DNA of 64,000 nucleotides. Source: Prescottella equi. GTDB lineage: Bacteria > Actinomycetota > Actinomycetes > Mycobacteriales > Mycobacteriaceae. Shown one piece after another: positions 54,052 through 61,825 of this stretch. Position 1 is the first letter of the stretch. Every line of letters begins with the position of its first letter. The notes under the pieces were generated by a model. That model ran no database searches and was not told the origin of the DNA. It saw only the letters and a list, made by a program, of their open reading frames with translations. The stretch is taken from assembly GCF_020171745.1 (NCBI RefSeq), contig NZ_JAIVAH010000006.1, positions 1-64,000 of the forward strand, written 5' to 3'. A program made the translations under genes and the position numbers.

Positions 54052-55463
54052 CCGACGCCGTCGTCGTCGGCGCCGGGCCCAACGGACTGGCCGCGGCGGT
54101 CACGCTCGCGCTGCGCGGGGTCCGCGTCACCGTCTACGAGGCCGCCGACGCGATCGGCGGCGGCACCCGCACCACCGAGCGTCTCGCACCGGGTCTGCTG
54201 CACGACGACTGCTCCGCGGTGCACCCGATGGGCGTCGCCTCACCGTTCTTCCGCTCGCTCGATCTCACCGCGCACGGCCTCGAATGGTGCTACCCGGAGA
54301 TCGATCTGGCGCACCCGCTCGACGACGCGGTCGCGGGCGTGTTCGTACGCTCCCTCGAACAGACGGCCGGGCGCCTGGGCCCCGACGGCCGGGCGTGGTC
54401 TCGGCTGTTCGGCCCGATCGCCGAACGGTTCGACGACATCGCCGCCGAAGTGCTGCGGCCGATGGCCCATGTGCCCCGGCATCCGGTCACGCTGGCCCAC
54501 TTCGGGATCGGTGCGCTCGCGCCCGCGACGCTCACGGCCCGGCGCTGGCACACCGATCAGGCCCGGGCGCTGTTCGCCGGGGTGGCCGCGCACGCCTACT
54601 ACCCGCTCACCCGCCCGACGACGGCGGCCGCCGGGCTGCTGATGCTCGGCGCCGGGCACCGCTACGGCTGGCCGGTCGCGAAGGGCGGCTCGCGGGCGAT
54701 CACCGACGCGCTGGCGTCGCTGCTGCGGGCGCACGGCGGGCGGATCGAGACCGGCCGCCGAGTGCGCTCACTGGGCGAGCTGCCCCGCGCCGACGTCACG
54801 ATGCTCGACCTGTCCCCCACCGGTGTCGCCGACCTGGCCGGGGACCGCCTGCCCGGCCGGGTCGCGCGGGCGTACCGCCGCTACCGGTACGGCCCGGCCG
54901 CGTTCAAGCTGGACCTGGCGGTGCAGGGCGGTGTCCCGTGGCGCGACCCGGCATGCCGGCGGGCCGGCACCGTGCACGTGGGCGGCACGCTCGAGGAAAT
55001 CACCGCCGCCGAACGGGACGTACACCGCGGCCGGATGCCGGAGCGTCCGTTCGTCCTGGTCGCCCAGCAGTACCTGGCCGACCCTTCGCGCTCGTCGGGC
55101 GACGTGCACCCGGTGTGGGCGTACGCGCACGTTCCTCACGGCTACACCGGGGACGCGACCGAGGCGATCCTGCGGCAGCTCGAGCGGTTCGCGCCCGGCC
55201 TACGCGAGCGGATCGTCGGCACCTTCGCCCGGTCGGCCGTGGAGATGCCCCGGTACAACCCCAATTACGTGGGCGGCGACATCGCGTCGGGTGCCAACGA
55301 TCCGGTGCAGATGCTCTCGCGCCCCCGCATCGCGCTCGATCCGTACGCGACGGGCATTCCGGGCGTCTATATCTGTTCCGCATCGACACCGCCGGGCGGC
55401 GGCGTGCACGGGATGGGCGGGCACAACGCGGCACTGTCGGCGCTACGCAGGCTCGAGCGGTAA
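54048..55463 (+). CDS. phytoene desaturase-like FAD oxidoreductase
   Basis: Predicted 471-aa flavoprotein of the CrtI/amine-oxidase-like group (NAD(P)/FAD-dependent oxidoreductase). The dinucleotide motif VVVGAGPNGLAAAVTLALRG then VTVYEAADAIGGGTRT is at the N terminus, and the C-terminal FAD-closing motif reads STPPGGGVHGMGGHNAALSA. The central GWPVAKGGSRAITDALASLL segment is typical of this group. The real substrate is uncertain: such proteins include carotenoid desaturases and many uncharacterised actinobacterial enzymes. No carotenoid genes lie nearby. Confidence 0.82.
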   Translation: MTDAVVVGAGPNGLAAAVTLALRGVRVTVYEAADAIGGGTRTTERLAPGLLHDDCSAVHPMGVASPFFRSLDLTAHGLEWCYPEIDLAHPLDDAVAGVFVRSLEQTAGRLGPDGRAWSRLFGPIAERFDDIAAEVLRPMAHVPRHPVTLAHFGIGALAPATLTARRWHTDQARALFAGVAAHAYYPLTRPTTAAAGLLMLGAGHRYGWPVAKGGSRAITDALASLLRAHGGRIETGRRVRSLGELPRADVTMLDLSPTGVADLAGDRLPGRVARAYRRYRYGPAAFKLDLAVQGGVPWRDPACRRAGTVHVGGTLEEITAAERDVHRGRMPERPFVLVAQQYLADPSRSSGDVHPVWAYAHVPHGYTGDATEAILRQLERFAPGLRERIVGTFARSAVEMPRYNPNYVGGDIASGANDPVQMLSRPRIALDPYATGIPGVYICSASTPPGGGVHGMGGHNAALSALRRLER

Positions 55464-55485
55464 AGAAGGCCCGAGCGGGGCGTTC

Positions 55486-56502
55486 TCAACCCCCGCGGAC
55501 CCGCAGCGAACTGGCGCCGCGACCCCACGCATCGGCCATGTGGTCGCCGACCAGGTCGTCGAATGCCAGGCACGCCGCGGCACCGAGCAACACGTCGCCG
55601 ACGCAGTCCGGCCGCTGCTCGACGAGCCCGCCCGCGAGATCGCGGACGACGATCTGCTCGTGCACCGAGTCGGCCTCGACGTGCTCGTCGAAGAACCGGG
55701 TGGCCGCGACGCCGAAACCCAGACGGCGCAGCCCGGCGGCGTACTTCTTGCTCGGCAGCGCCGACGTGGTCTCCACCGCGCACAGGTGCCCGGCGAGCGC
55801 GGCCCGCAGCCGGCGGTGCAGCCCGAAGAGTGACAGCACATTGAGCGACGCCAACGTCACCGCGGGAACGTCGTCGAGGTAATTGGCGTACGTGTCGGAC
55901 AGTCCGAGCTCGCGCATCGTCGTCGCGAACAGCTGCGAGTGCATCCGCTCCAACCGCCCGCCGCCGTACTCGTCGGCCTGCACCTCGACGAGCGCCGCCT
56001 TCGGATGACCTGCGAGCCGCGGGATCCCGAGCGTGTGGACGTCGGCCTCACGGAGCTGGTTGAGCGATCGGTGGATCAGCAACTCCCGGAACTGGCTTTC
56101 GGTCGCCTCCGCTGCCATGAAGCCCGACAACCCGGGACCGGCGGTGGGCGCGGTCATCTCCCACAGCGCCGACACGACGTCGGACGAGTCGACCTTCTCC
56201 ACTCGGGGGCGGACGAGGTCGCAAACGGCGGCCTCGAACGGCGCCTCCAGCTCGGCGCGAGCCGCGATCAGCTCCGGCGCCCACTCGAGTCCGTCGTCCG
56301 CGCCGTCCACGCCGTGCAGATGCAGTTCGTACAGCAGCGTCAGGGCCAGCTGGGCGTCGTCGTCGGTGAGCACGTCACCCACCGGCTCCGCCCGGTACCC
56401 GCGGGCCACGGTGTTCACGACGGCCGGTTCGTCGGCCCCCGTCAGCACCGCGACGAGCGCGGCACTGACGGGACCGCGCGGTTCGGGTATCGGCATCGGC
56501 AT
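55486..56502 (-). CDS. iron-containing redox enzyme family protein (haem-oxygenase-like diiron fold)
   Basis: Predicted 338-aa all-helical protein. ESQFRELLIHRSLNQLREAD, ALVEVQADEYGGGRLERMHS and GAAACLAFDDLVGDHMADAW place Glu, His and Asp residues as in haem-oxygenase-like diiron oxidases/oxygenases, a family that breaks C-C or C-N bonds or makes unusual amino-acid products. Two ATG codons two residues apart (56502 and 56496) can serve as start. It is the last gene of a minus-strand run of small proteins, a CDGSH protein and a methyltransferase. Substrate unknown. Confidence 0.75.
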   Translation of the reverse strand: MPMPIPEPRGPVSAALVAVLTGADEPAVVNTVARGYRAEPVGDVLTDDDAQLALTLLYELHLHGVDGADDGLEWAPELIAARAELEAPFEAAVCDLVRPRVEKVDSSDVVSALWEMTAPTAGPGLSGFMAAEATESQFRELLIHRSLNQLREADVHTLGIPRLAGHPKAALVEVQADEYGGGRLERMHSQLFATTMRELGLSDTYANYLDDVPAVTLASLNVLSLFGLHRRLRAALAGHLCAVETTSALPSKKYAAGLRRLGFGVAATRFFDEHVEADSVHEQIVVRDLAGGLVEQRPDCVGDVLLGAAACLAFDDLVGDHMADAWGRGASSLRVRGG

Positions 56503-56513
56503 CGGTCGTCCGA

Positions 56514-56660
56514 TCAGTCGTGTCCGGCGTCCGAGTCGGTGTCGGTCGCCGGCCCGCGTGTCGTCGCCCCGCCTTCCTCTGCCCACGTGTCGCGTCCGCC
56601 CGGATCCGATTGAGCGTCCTCCTGAGCGGGGACACGGTCCTTCTTCTCCTGTGGGGTCAT
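56514..56660 (-). CDS. 48-aa acidic, hydrophilic small protein
   Basis: A small frame with GGAGG upstream of an ATG at 56658-56660, ending TGA at 56514, 11 nt before the diiron protein start. The product begins MTPQEKKDRVPAQEDAQSDP and ends TDSDAGHD, very hydrophilic and probably disordered. Its tight position between genes of the same strand suggests it is real and co-transcribed. No known family. Confidence 0.55.
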   Translation of the reverse strand: MTPQEKKDRVPAQEDAQSDPGGRDTWAEEGGATTRGPATDTDSDAGHD

Positions 56661-56692
56661 TCGTCTCGTTCCTCCGTTCGTGTGGGGATCGG

Positions 56693-56932
56693 CTACGTGT
56701 ACTGCGCCACCAGTCGATCGAACTCGTCCGCGTCGACGAGACCCGGTTGCCCGATGTCGTATGCCGTCAGGAACTTGTGCACCAGGCCGAAGTCACGCCG
56801 CAACACGGTGCGCGAGACTCTCGCGTTCTCGACGTTCTCTCCGCTCCCGATCATCGCGTCGAGACTCGCGGCGATCGCGTTCAACGTCTTTCGGTCGGAC
56901 TCGGCGCGACTTCCTGTTTCTCGAGTCGTCAT
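56693..56932 (-). CDS. 79-aa hypothetical protein
   Basis: Predicted 79-aa helical protein starting MTTRETGSRAESDRKTLNAI and ending DIGQPGLVDADEFDRLVAQY-Thr. GGTGGAG lies 5 nt before the ATG at 56932; an ATG 21 codons earlier gives an arginine-rich extension without a ribosome site. The C terminus resembles a small EF-hand-like or helical motif but not convincingly. It lies 32 nt upstream of the 48-aa gene in the same operon. Confidence 0.6.
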   Translation of the reverse strand: MTTRETGSRAESDRKTLNAIAASLDAMIGSGENVENARVSRTVLRRDFGLVHKFLTAYDIGQPGLVDADEFDRLVAQYT

Positions 56933-57154
56933 CAGATCTCCACCTCGTTTCCGTCTGTTCGTCGTTCGCAAGGTTTCCGGCCGGACCTTCATCATGACTG
57001 CAGACGGACTGTTCTGCCGGACAGCGCGTCTCCGGAACGAACCCGAAGCCGACTACTCACACCTGTGGACAGATCTGTGAATGATTCACCGGGACGCCCC
57101 GACTCGGATCCACTCGAGAACGTTTGCCCGACTCGAGTTGACGCAGGCCGGGAT

Positions 57155-57361
57155 TCAGGACCTCGAGATCTTCTTCCGCTTGTGGGAGCTGTCACAGAAC
57201 GGCGGCCGGGCCGTACGACCGCAGCGGCACAACGCAATTGTGGCTCGCTCGTTCGCGATCGGAGCTCCCGCACCGTCGACGAGTGCCACCGGACCGCGTA
57301 CGAGCAGCGGCCCGTCGGGACACACGGTGACCACCACATCGGGGTCGACGACATCAGTCAT
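57155..57361 (-). CDS. CDGSH-type iron-sulfur protein
   Basis: Predicted 68-aa protein with one CDGSH motif: C45-x-C47, C56 and H60 in CRCGRTARPPFCDSSHKRKK, where the usual Gly is Ser. These residues bind a redox-active [2Fe-2S] cluster by three Cys and one His. The ATG at 57361 overlaps the end of the methyltransferase gene by 8 nt. Bacterial single-motif CDGSH proteins are linked to redox or iron homeostasis. Here it sits with a diiron-type protein, which suggests electron or cluster supply to it. Confidence 0.85.
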   Translation of the reverse strand: MTDVVDPDVVVTVCPDGPLLVRGPVALVDGAGAPIANERATIALCRCGRTARPPFCDSSHKRKKISRS

Positions 57362-58022
57362 GTTCCGCCCTTCCCGGACGTCCCGCCCTGAGGACGACCA
57401 AACGTTCGTGGTCCTGCCCGGCGTCGATGAGTCCCCGGCGGAGCAACATGTCACGGCGCCCGATCGTGACCGGACCGAACGGTATTTCCTCGGTACGAAC
57501 GACTTCCACTTCCAGCCCCTGCTCCTCGAGCATCACGTGGGTCTTCCCCACGTCCGCGAGCGCGGACTGCATCAACAGCAGCACCCCGCTCGGGGAGAGG
57601 ATCTCCGGGACCTCGACACAGATCCGGTCCAACAGCGATCGGCCGTTGCGCCCCGCATCCCAGCAGCGCGCCACACCGCTGGCCGGCACTCGGTCACTCG
57701 CCGCCGGAACATACGGCGGATTCGACACCACCAGATCGAACTGTTCGTCCCGTACCGGCGCGGTGAGATCACCGCGAGCGACACGCACCCGAGTGCGTCT
57801 GAGCCACAGATTCATCCGGGTGTTCATCAGAGCCCTGCGCCCGATGTCGACGGCCGTGATGTTCTCGGCGCCCGCGTCGGCGGCCTGCGCGCTCAGCACA
57901 CCGGTGCCCGAGCACAGGTCCAGGACCCGCGTCCTCGGTCCGATACGTTCCGCGCGCAGCGCCTGCGCCAGAAGGAAACTGTCCGCTTGTGGTCGGTAAA
58001 CACCCGGTAATCGGAGCAGCAC
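57354..58022 (-). CDS. HemK2/MTQ2-type class I methyltransferase
   Basis: Predicted 222-aa SAM-dependent methyltransferase: VLDLCSGTGVLSAQAADAGA (motif I), AVDIGRRAL, and VVSNPPYVPAAS, where NPPY marks N-methylation of glutamine or adenine, as in HemK/PrmC. It lacks the N-terminal helical domain of PrmC, as do HemK2/MTQ2 proteins. The GTG start at 58022 follows an AGGAGGT site. It heads the minus-strand operon with CDGSH and diiron-type genes. The target could be a release factor, another protein or a small molecule. Confidence 0.83.
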   Translation of the reverse strand: MLLRLPGVYRPQADSFLLAQALRAERIGPRTRVLDLCSGTGVLSAQAADAGAENITAVDIGRRALMNTRMNLWLRRTRVRVARGDLTAPVRDEQFDLVVSNPPYVPAASDRVPASGVARCWDAGRNGRSLLDRICVEVPEILSPSGVLLLMQSALADVGKTHVMLEEQGLEVEVVRTEEIPFGPVTIGRRDMLLRRGLIDAGQDHERLVVLRAGRPGRAEHD

Positions 58023-58121
58023 GAAGGACCTCCTCGATCCTCGTGACGTCGGAGCACCGACGCCTCCCTCGAGTATTGCGGACCCACGGAAGTGCTGCAC
58101 GGAACCGACGGAACGGCCGGA

Positions 58122-59009
58122 TCAGCCTCGCCGTCGTAGTTCCGCGATCGCGGTGCGGGCGGCGAGGCCGATCGCCGCATCGGCCCTGGGCAACAACGCA
58201 TCCGCACGCGCCGCGCGGGTGAACACCGCGACCGCGAAGGCGTCGCCGTCGGGAAATTCGATGACGCCCACCTCGTTTCGAACCGCACCGAGCGTTCCGG
58301 TCTTGCCGGCGACCACGACGTCCGCGAACGGGAATCCCGACCGCAGTCGCGCGGTGAACACCTGACTCGCCATCACCGCGCGCACGAACGCCGTCTGATC
58401 CGCGGACAGCACCGCGCCGGTCCACACCGCCGACAGCAGCGTGGTCATGTCGCGCGGCGTGGTCGCGCTCGACAACACCGGGTCGTATCCACTGGGGAAG
58501 ACGAGACTGTCATTGTCGCCGATCGCCGCGAACGCCTCGGCGGGCGACCGCGTGCCGGTGTCGGCCACCAGTGACTCGAGAATCTCCGACGTGCCACCGA
58601 TGATCCGCGTCGACGACAGCCCGAGTGACCGCATGGTCTCGTTCACCCGATCGACACCGACGCGCCGGAGCAGTTCGTCGGCGGCGGCGTTGTCGGACAT
58701 CGCCATCATGGACCGCGCCATGTCACGCAGCGACATTCGCACCGGATCCGACATCTGCGAGACGCCGGTCGGTCCGGTGGTGCGGGTAGACGGGTCGAGC
58801 GTCACCTGTTGCCGCGGGTCGAGGTCACCGGCCTCGACGAGGCGGCAGAACGTGACGACGAGCGGCAATTTGTACACCGAAGCCATCACCACCGGGTCGT
58901 CGGCGGCCACCGCGACCTCGGCGCGCCCGTCCCCCACGGGGATCGCGTGCATCCATCCGCGGACGGCGGCGTCGGCGAACACGTCCGAGACGCGACTCGT
59001 CCCGGTCAC
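58122..59009 (-). CDS. class A beta-lactamase-like serine hydrolase
   Basis: Predicted 295-aa penicillin-recognising hydrolase. The active-site S44-x-x-K47 (MASVYKLPL), SDN loop (MSDNAAADELL, about 105-107) and KTG motif (VVAGKTGTLGAVRNEVG) are in the right order. The omega-loop Glu-x2-Leu-Asn of true class A beta-lactamases is not obvious, and no signal peptide or lipobox is visible, which is odd for an enzyme acting on periplasmic beta-lactams. Its GTG overlaps the lysR stop (GTGA). It may be a cytosolic esterase/peptidase or an unconventional beta-lactamase. Confidence 0.8.
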   Translation of the reverse strand: MTGTSRVSDVFADAAVRGWMHAIPVGDGRAEVAVAADDPVVMASVYKLPLVVTFCRLVEAGDLDPRQQVTLDPSTRTTGPTGVSQMSDPVRMSLRDMARSMMAMSDNAAADELLRRVGVDRVNETMRSLGLSSTRIIGGTSEILESLVADTGTRSPAEAFAAIGDNDSLVFPSGYDPVLSSATTPRDMTTLLSAVWTGAVLSADQTAFVRAVMASQVFTARLRSGFPFADVVVAGKTGTLGAVRNEVGVIEFPDGDAFAVAVFTRAARADALLPRADAAIGLAARTAIAELRRRG

Positions 59010-59902
59010 GACGCCCCCTCCCCGTCCGCCGCGTACGCGGCGATCCGGTCGGCGACCGCGTCGAGCACGCCGTCCGGCACGTCCGCGGACGACGACCGCA
59101 GACAGCGCAGGCGCAGTCGGATCGAGTCGTCGTCCGGACGGACCCGCGCCACGCCGGGCGCGGCGAGGCCCCTGTCCGCGGTGAGCGCGAACGCCTGCCC
59201 GGCCGCGACGAGTGCGAGCGCCCATCGGTCGTCGGGAGCGTTGACGACGTCGAGATCGGCGCCGACGCGGGCGAACGCGTCGTCCAGCAGGTCGTACGCG
59301 GCCGGGCCGTCCGAGCGGGGCGGCGACGCGAACCGCAGGTCCCTGAGCCGGGACAGTCCGCACGGGTGGTGCCCGGCGGCCGGATGCGACGCGGGCACCA
59401 ACAGGGTCAACGGCAGCGGCACGACGTCGGTGCCGGTGAGCGGGTCCACCAGCGCGGGGTGCTCGATGACCCCGAGATCGAGCGCGCCGGCGGCCAACTG
59501 GTCCACCAGGTCGGTGCTGGGGGCGATGCTCACCTCGACGCGCGCCGGTTCGTCGAACGTTCGGATGGTGGCGGCGAGATCCGCGACGAGCGCGGTCGGC
59601 ACCTTCGGCATCACCCCGACCCGGAGCGTGCGGTCCTGGACACGGCGACGTCGCGCGGTGTCGGTGAACCGTCGGGCCTGGCGGACCAGGTCGATCGCGT
59701 CGGGCAGCAGCGCCTGCCCGCTCGCGGTGAGCACGACGCCCTTCGATCCCCGGTGGAACAGCGTGACGCCGAGTTCGCGCTCGAGTTTCTTCACGCCCTG
59801 ACTGAGCGGCGGTTGCGTCATCCCGAGGCGCGCGGCGGCGCGGCCGAAGTGCTGTTCCTCGGCCACGGCGATGAAGAACTCGAGATGCAGAAGCAGGTTC
59901 AT
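59006..59902 (-). CDS. LysR family transcriptional regulator
   Basis: Predicted 298-aa LysR regulator: helix-turn-helix FIAVAEEQHFGRAAARLGMT and QPPLSQGVKKLERELGVTLF, then a periplasmic-binding-like effector domain (LRVGVMPKVPTALVADLAAT). It is translationally coupled to the serine hydrolase and divergent from the PBP lipoprotein gene, an arrangement like AmpR-ampC. A LysR box lies at 59923 in the shared intergenic region. Confidence 0.88.
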   Translation of the reverse strand: MNLLLHLEFFIAVAEEQHFGRAAARLGMTQPPLSQGVKKLERELGVTLFHRGSKGVVLTASGQALLPDAIDLVRQARRFTDTARRRRVQDRTLRVGVMPKVPTALVADLAATIRTFDEPARVEVSIAPSTDLVDQLAAGALDLGVIEHPALVDPLTGTDVVPLPLTLLVPASHPAAGHHPCGLSRLRDLRFASPPRSDGPAAYDLLDDAFARVGADLDVVNAPDDRWALALVAAGQAFALTADRGLAAPGVARVRPDDDSIRLRLRCLRSSSADVPDGVLDAVADRIAAYAADGEGAS

Positions 59903-59922
59903 TACGACTCTGAACTGCTCTT

Positions 59923-59937
59923 ATACTTATCGAGTAT
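59923..59937. promoter_or_regulatory. LysR box in the lysR/PBP intergenic region
   Basis: ATACTTATCGAGTAT is a perfect 5+5+5 inverted repeat with the T-N11-A layout of LysR binding sites, 20 nt upstream of lysR and 88 nt upstream of the PBP gene. Confidence 0.7.
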
Positions 59938-60025
59938 TGCGCTCACCCCGATAGCATATTGGACTGGCCCGCCGGATCGATGCTTCGCTGCCATTCGGTA
60001 TCGCAGTCGAACGAGCGGAGTGACG

Positions 60026-61825
60026 ATGGCCCCCGTCGGGACGAACCCGGTCAGGTGGAAGCGCGGCGCGCTGGTGCTCGCGGCGGTGGTGACGCTGACG
60101 TCGTGCGGGGTGCTGGGCGGACCGGACTCCGGTGAGAAGGTGGCGAAGAGGTTCGTCGGCGCCCTGGGCGACGCCGACGTCGCCGCGGCCGCGGCACTCA
60201 CCGACGATCCGGACGGCGCGAGCGACGTGCTATTCCGCACGTTCGACGGCCTCGGCGAGCAGGCCGACGCCGACTTCACGGTCGAGCACGCCGACGACTC
60301 CGCGTTCACGTACCGCGCCGACTGGGACTTCGGCAGCGGCCGCACGTGGAGCTATTCGACGACGGTGCCGCTCACGAGCGCCGACGGGTCCCGGCGCGTC
60401 GCCTGGTCGGCGGCCGTGGTCAACGAACGACTCCGCGGCGACCAGGCGCTGCAGTACACGCCGGTCACCGACACCCGGGCCGTGCTGGACGCCAACGGCA
60501 TGGCGCTGATGGAACCGCGGACGGTCACAGTGGTCGACGTCGAATCGAGCGCGCTCGTCCCCGCGGTCCGCACCCGGCTGACGGCGCTGCTGGCGAAGGC
60601 CGTGCCCGGATTCGAACTCGCGCCGCCGAAGACCGGTCAGCCGGCGAAGCCGGACGAGCGGGTCAACCTGGTGACGCTGCGGCAGGAGGACGTCGAACCG
60701 ATCCGCGCCGAACTCGAACGGATTCCCGGCATCCACCTGTCCGACCAGCTGCGGCTACTCACCGTCGATCGGGAGATGACGTCCCCGGTCGTGGCCGGGC
60801 TGCGGGCGACGTGGGAGGCGCGACAGAAGGATTCGGCGGGCTGGCGGGTGCAGGCCGTCGACGCCGACGGCGGTGTGACCGGCACCCTCGCCGGCGGCGA
60901 TCCGCCGGACGGGACGGCGATGCGCACGACGCTCGATCCCCGGATGCAGTATCTGGCCCAGCGGGCGGTGGACACCGAACCCCGCGCGGCCGCGCTGGTC
61001 GCCCTCGATTCCGGCAACGGCCAGGTGCTCGCGGTGGCGCAGAACGCGACCGCCGACCGGTCCGGCCCGATCGCCCTCACCGGCCTCTACCCGCCGGGGT
61101 CGACGTTCAAGACCGTCACGACGATGGCGGCGCTGCGCAGCGGCGCCGTGAATGCGGACAGCGTCGTGGACTGCCCGGGCACCGCGAACATCGAGGGGCG
61201 CGTGATCCCCAACGAGGACGAGTTCGATCTGGGCCGGGTCCCGCTGCACACCGCGTTCGCGCACTCGTGCAACACGACGATGGGCCGGCTCGCGGTCGGT
61301 CTGCCTGCCGACGCCCTACAGAATCAGGCGCGCGAGTTCGGTCTGGGCGTCGACTACGTGATGCCGGGGCTGACGACCGTCACCGGTTCGGTGCCGTCCG
61401 CGGACACCCCCGCGAAGCGGGTCGAGGCGGCGATCGGCCAGGGCGAGAACCTGGCGAGCCCGTTCGGCATGGCGATGGTGGCGGCGGCGATCGCCCGCGG
61501 CAGCGCCCCGCTGCCGCAGTTCATCGGCGGCGAGACCACCACCGCCGACCACGAGCCTGACAAGCTGGACCCGGCGCACGTGCGGGATCTGAAAGCCATG
61601 ATGACCGAGGCCGTCCGGAGCGGCACCGCCACGAGCCTCTCCGACATCTCCGGGCTGATGGGCAAGACCGGTACCGCGGAGTTCGGCGACGGCAAGCACT
61701 CCCACGGCTGGTTCGTCGGGATCCGCGGCACCGTCGCGTTCGCGGTGCTGGTGGTCTCGGGCGAGAGTTCCGGTCCCGCGCTCGACATCGCCGGGCACTT
61801 TCTGCGGCCGCTCGACGAGCAGTAG
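60026..61825 (+). CDS. penicillin-binding lipoprotein (transpeptidase with NTF2-like domain)
   Basis: Predicted 599-aa class B-like penicillin-binding protein resembling M. tuberculosis Rv2864c. Signal peptide with lipobox LTSC (Cys27); an NTF2-like MecA-N domain (about 35-150); a dimerisation domain; and a transpeptidase domain with S-x-x-K (GSTFK), S-x-N (HSCNTT) and KTG (GLMGKTGTAEFGDG). It cross-links peptidoglycan outside the membrane and is a target of beta-lactams. GGAG precedes the ATG. It is divergent from a LysR/serine-hydrolase pair that may respond to cell-wall stress. Confidence 0.9.
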   Translation: MAPVGTNPVRWKRGALVLAAVVTLTSCGVLGGPDSGEKVAKRFVGALGDADVAAAAALTDDPDGASDVLFRTFDGLGEQADADFTVEHADDSAFTYRADWDFGSGRTWSYSTTVPLTSADGSRRVAWSAAVVNERLRGDQALQYTPVTDTRAVLDANGMALMEPRTVTVVDVESSALVPAVRTRLTALLAKAVPGFELAPPKTGQPAKPDERVNLVTLRQEDVEPIRAELERIPGIHLSDQLRLLTVDREMTSPVVAGLRATWEARQKDSAGWRVQAVDADGGVTGTLAGGDPPDGTAMRTTLDPRMQYLAQRAVDTEPRAAALVALDSGNGQVLAVAQNATADRSGPIALTGLYPPGSTFKTVTTMAALRSGAVNADSVVDCPGTANIEGRVIPNEDEFDLGRVPLHTAFAHSCNTTMGRLAVGLPADALQNQAREFGLGVDYVMPGLTTVTGSVPSADTPAKRVEAAIGQGENLASPFGMAMVAAAIARGSAPLPQFIGGETTTADHEPDKLDPAHVRDLKAMMTEAVRSGTATSLSDISGLMGKTGTAEFGDGKHSHGWFVGIRGTVAFAVLVVSGESSGPALDIAGHFLRPLDEQ

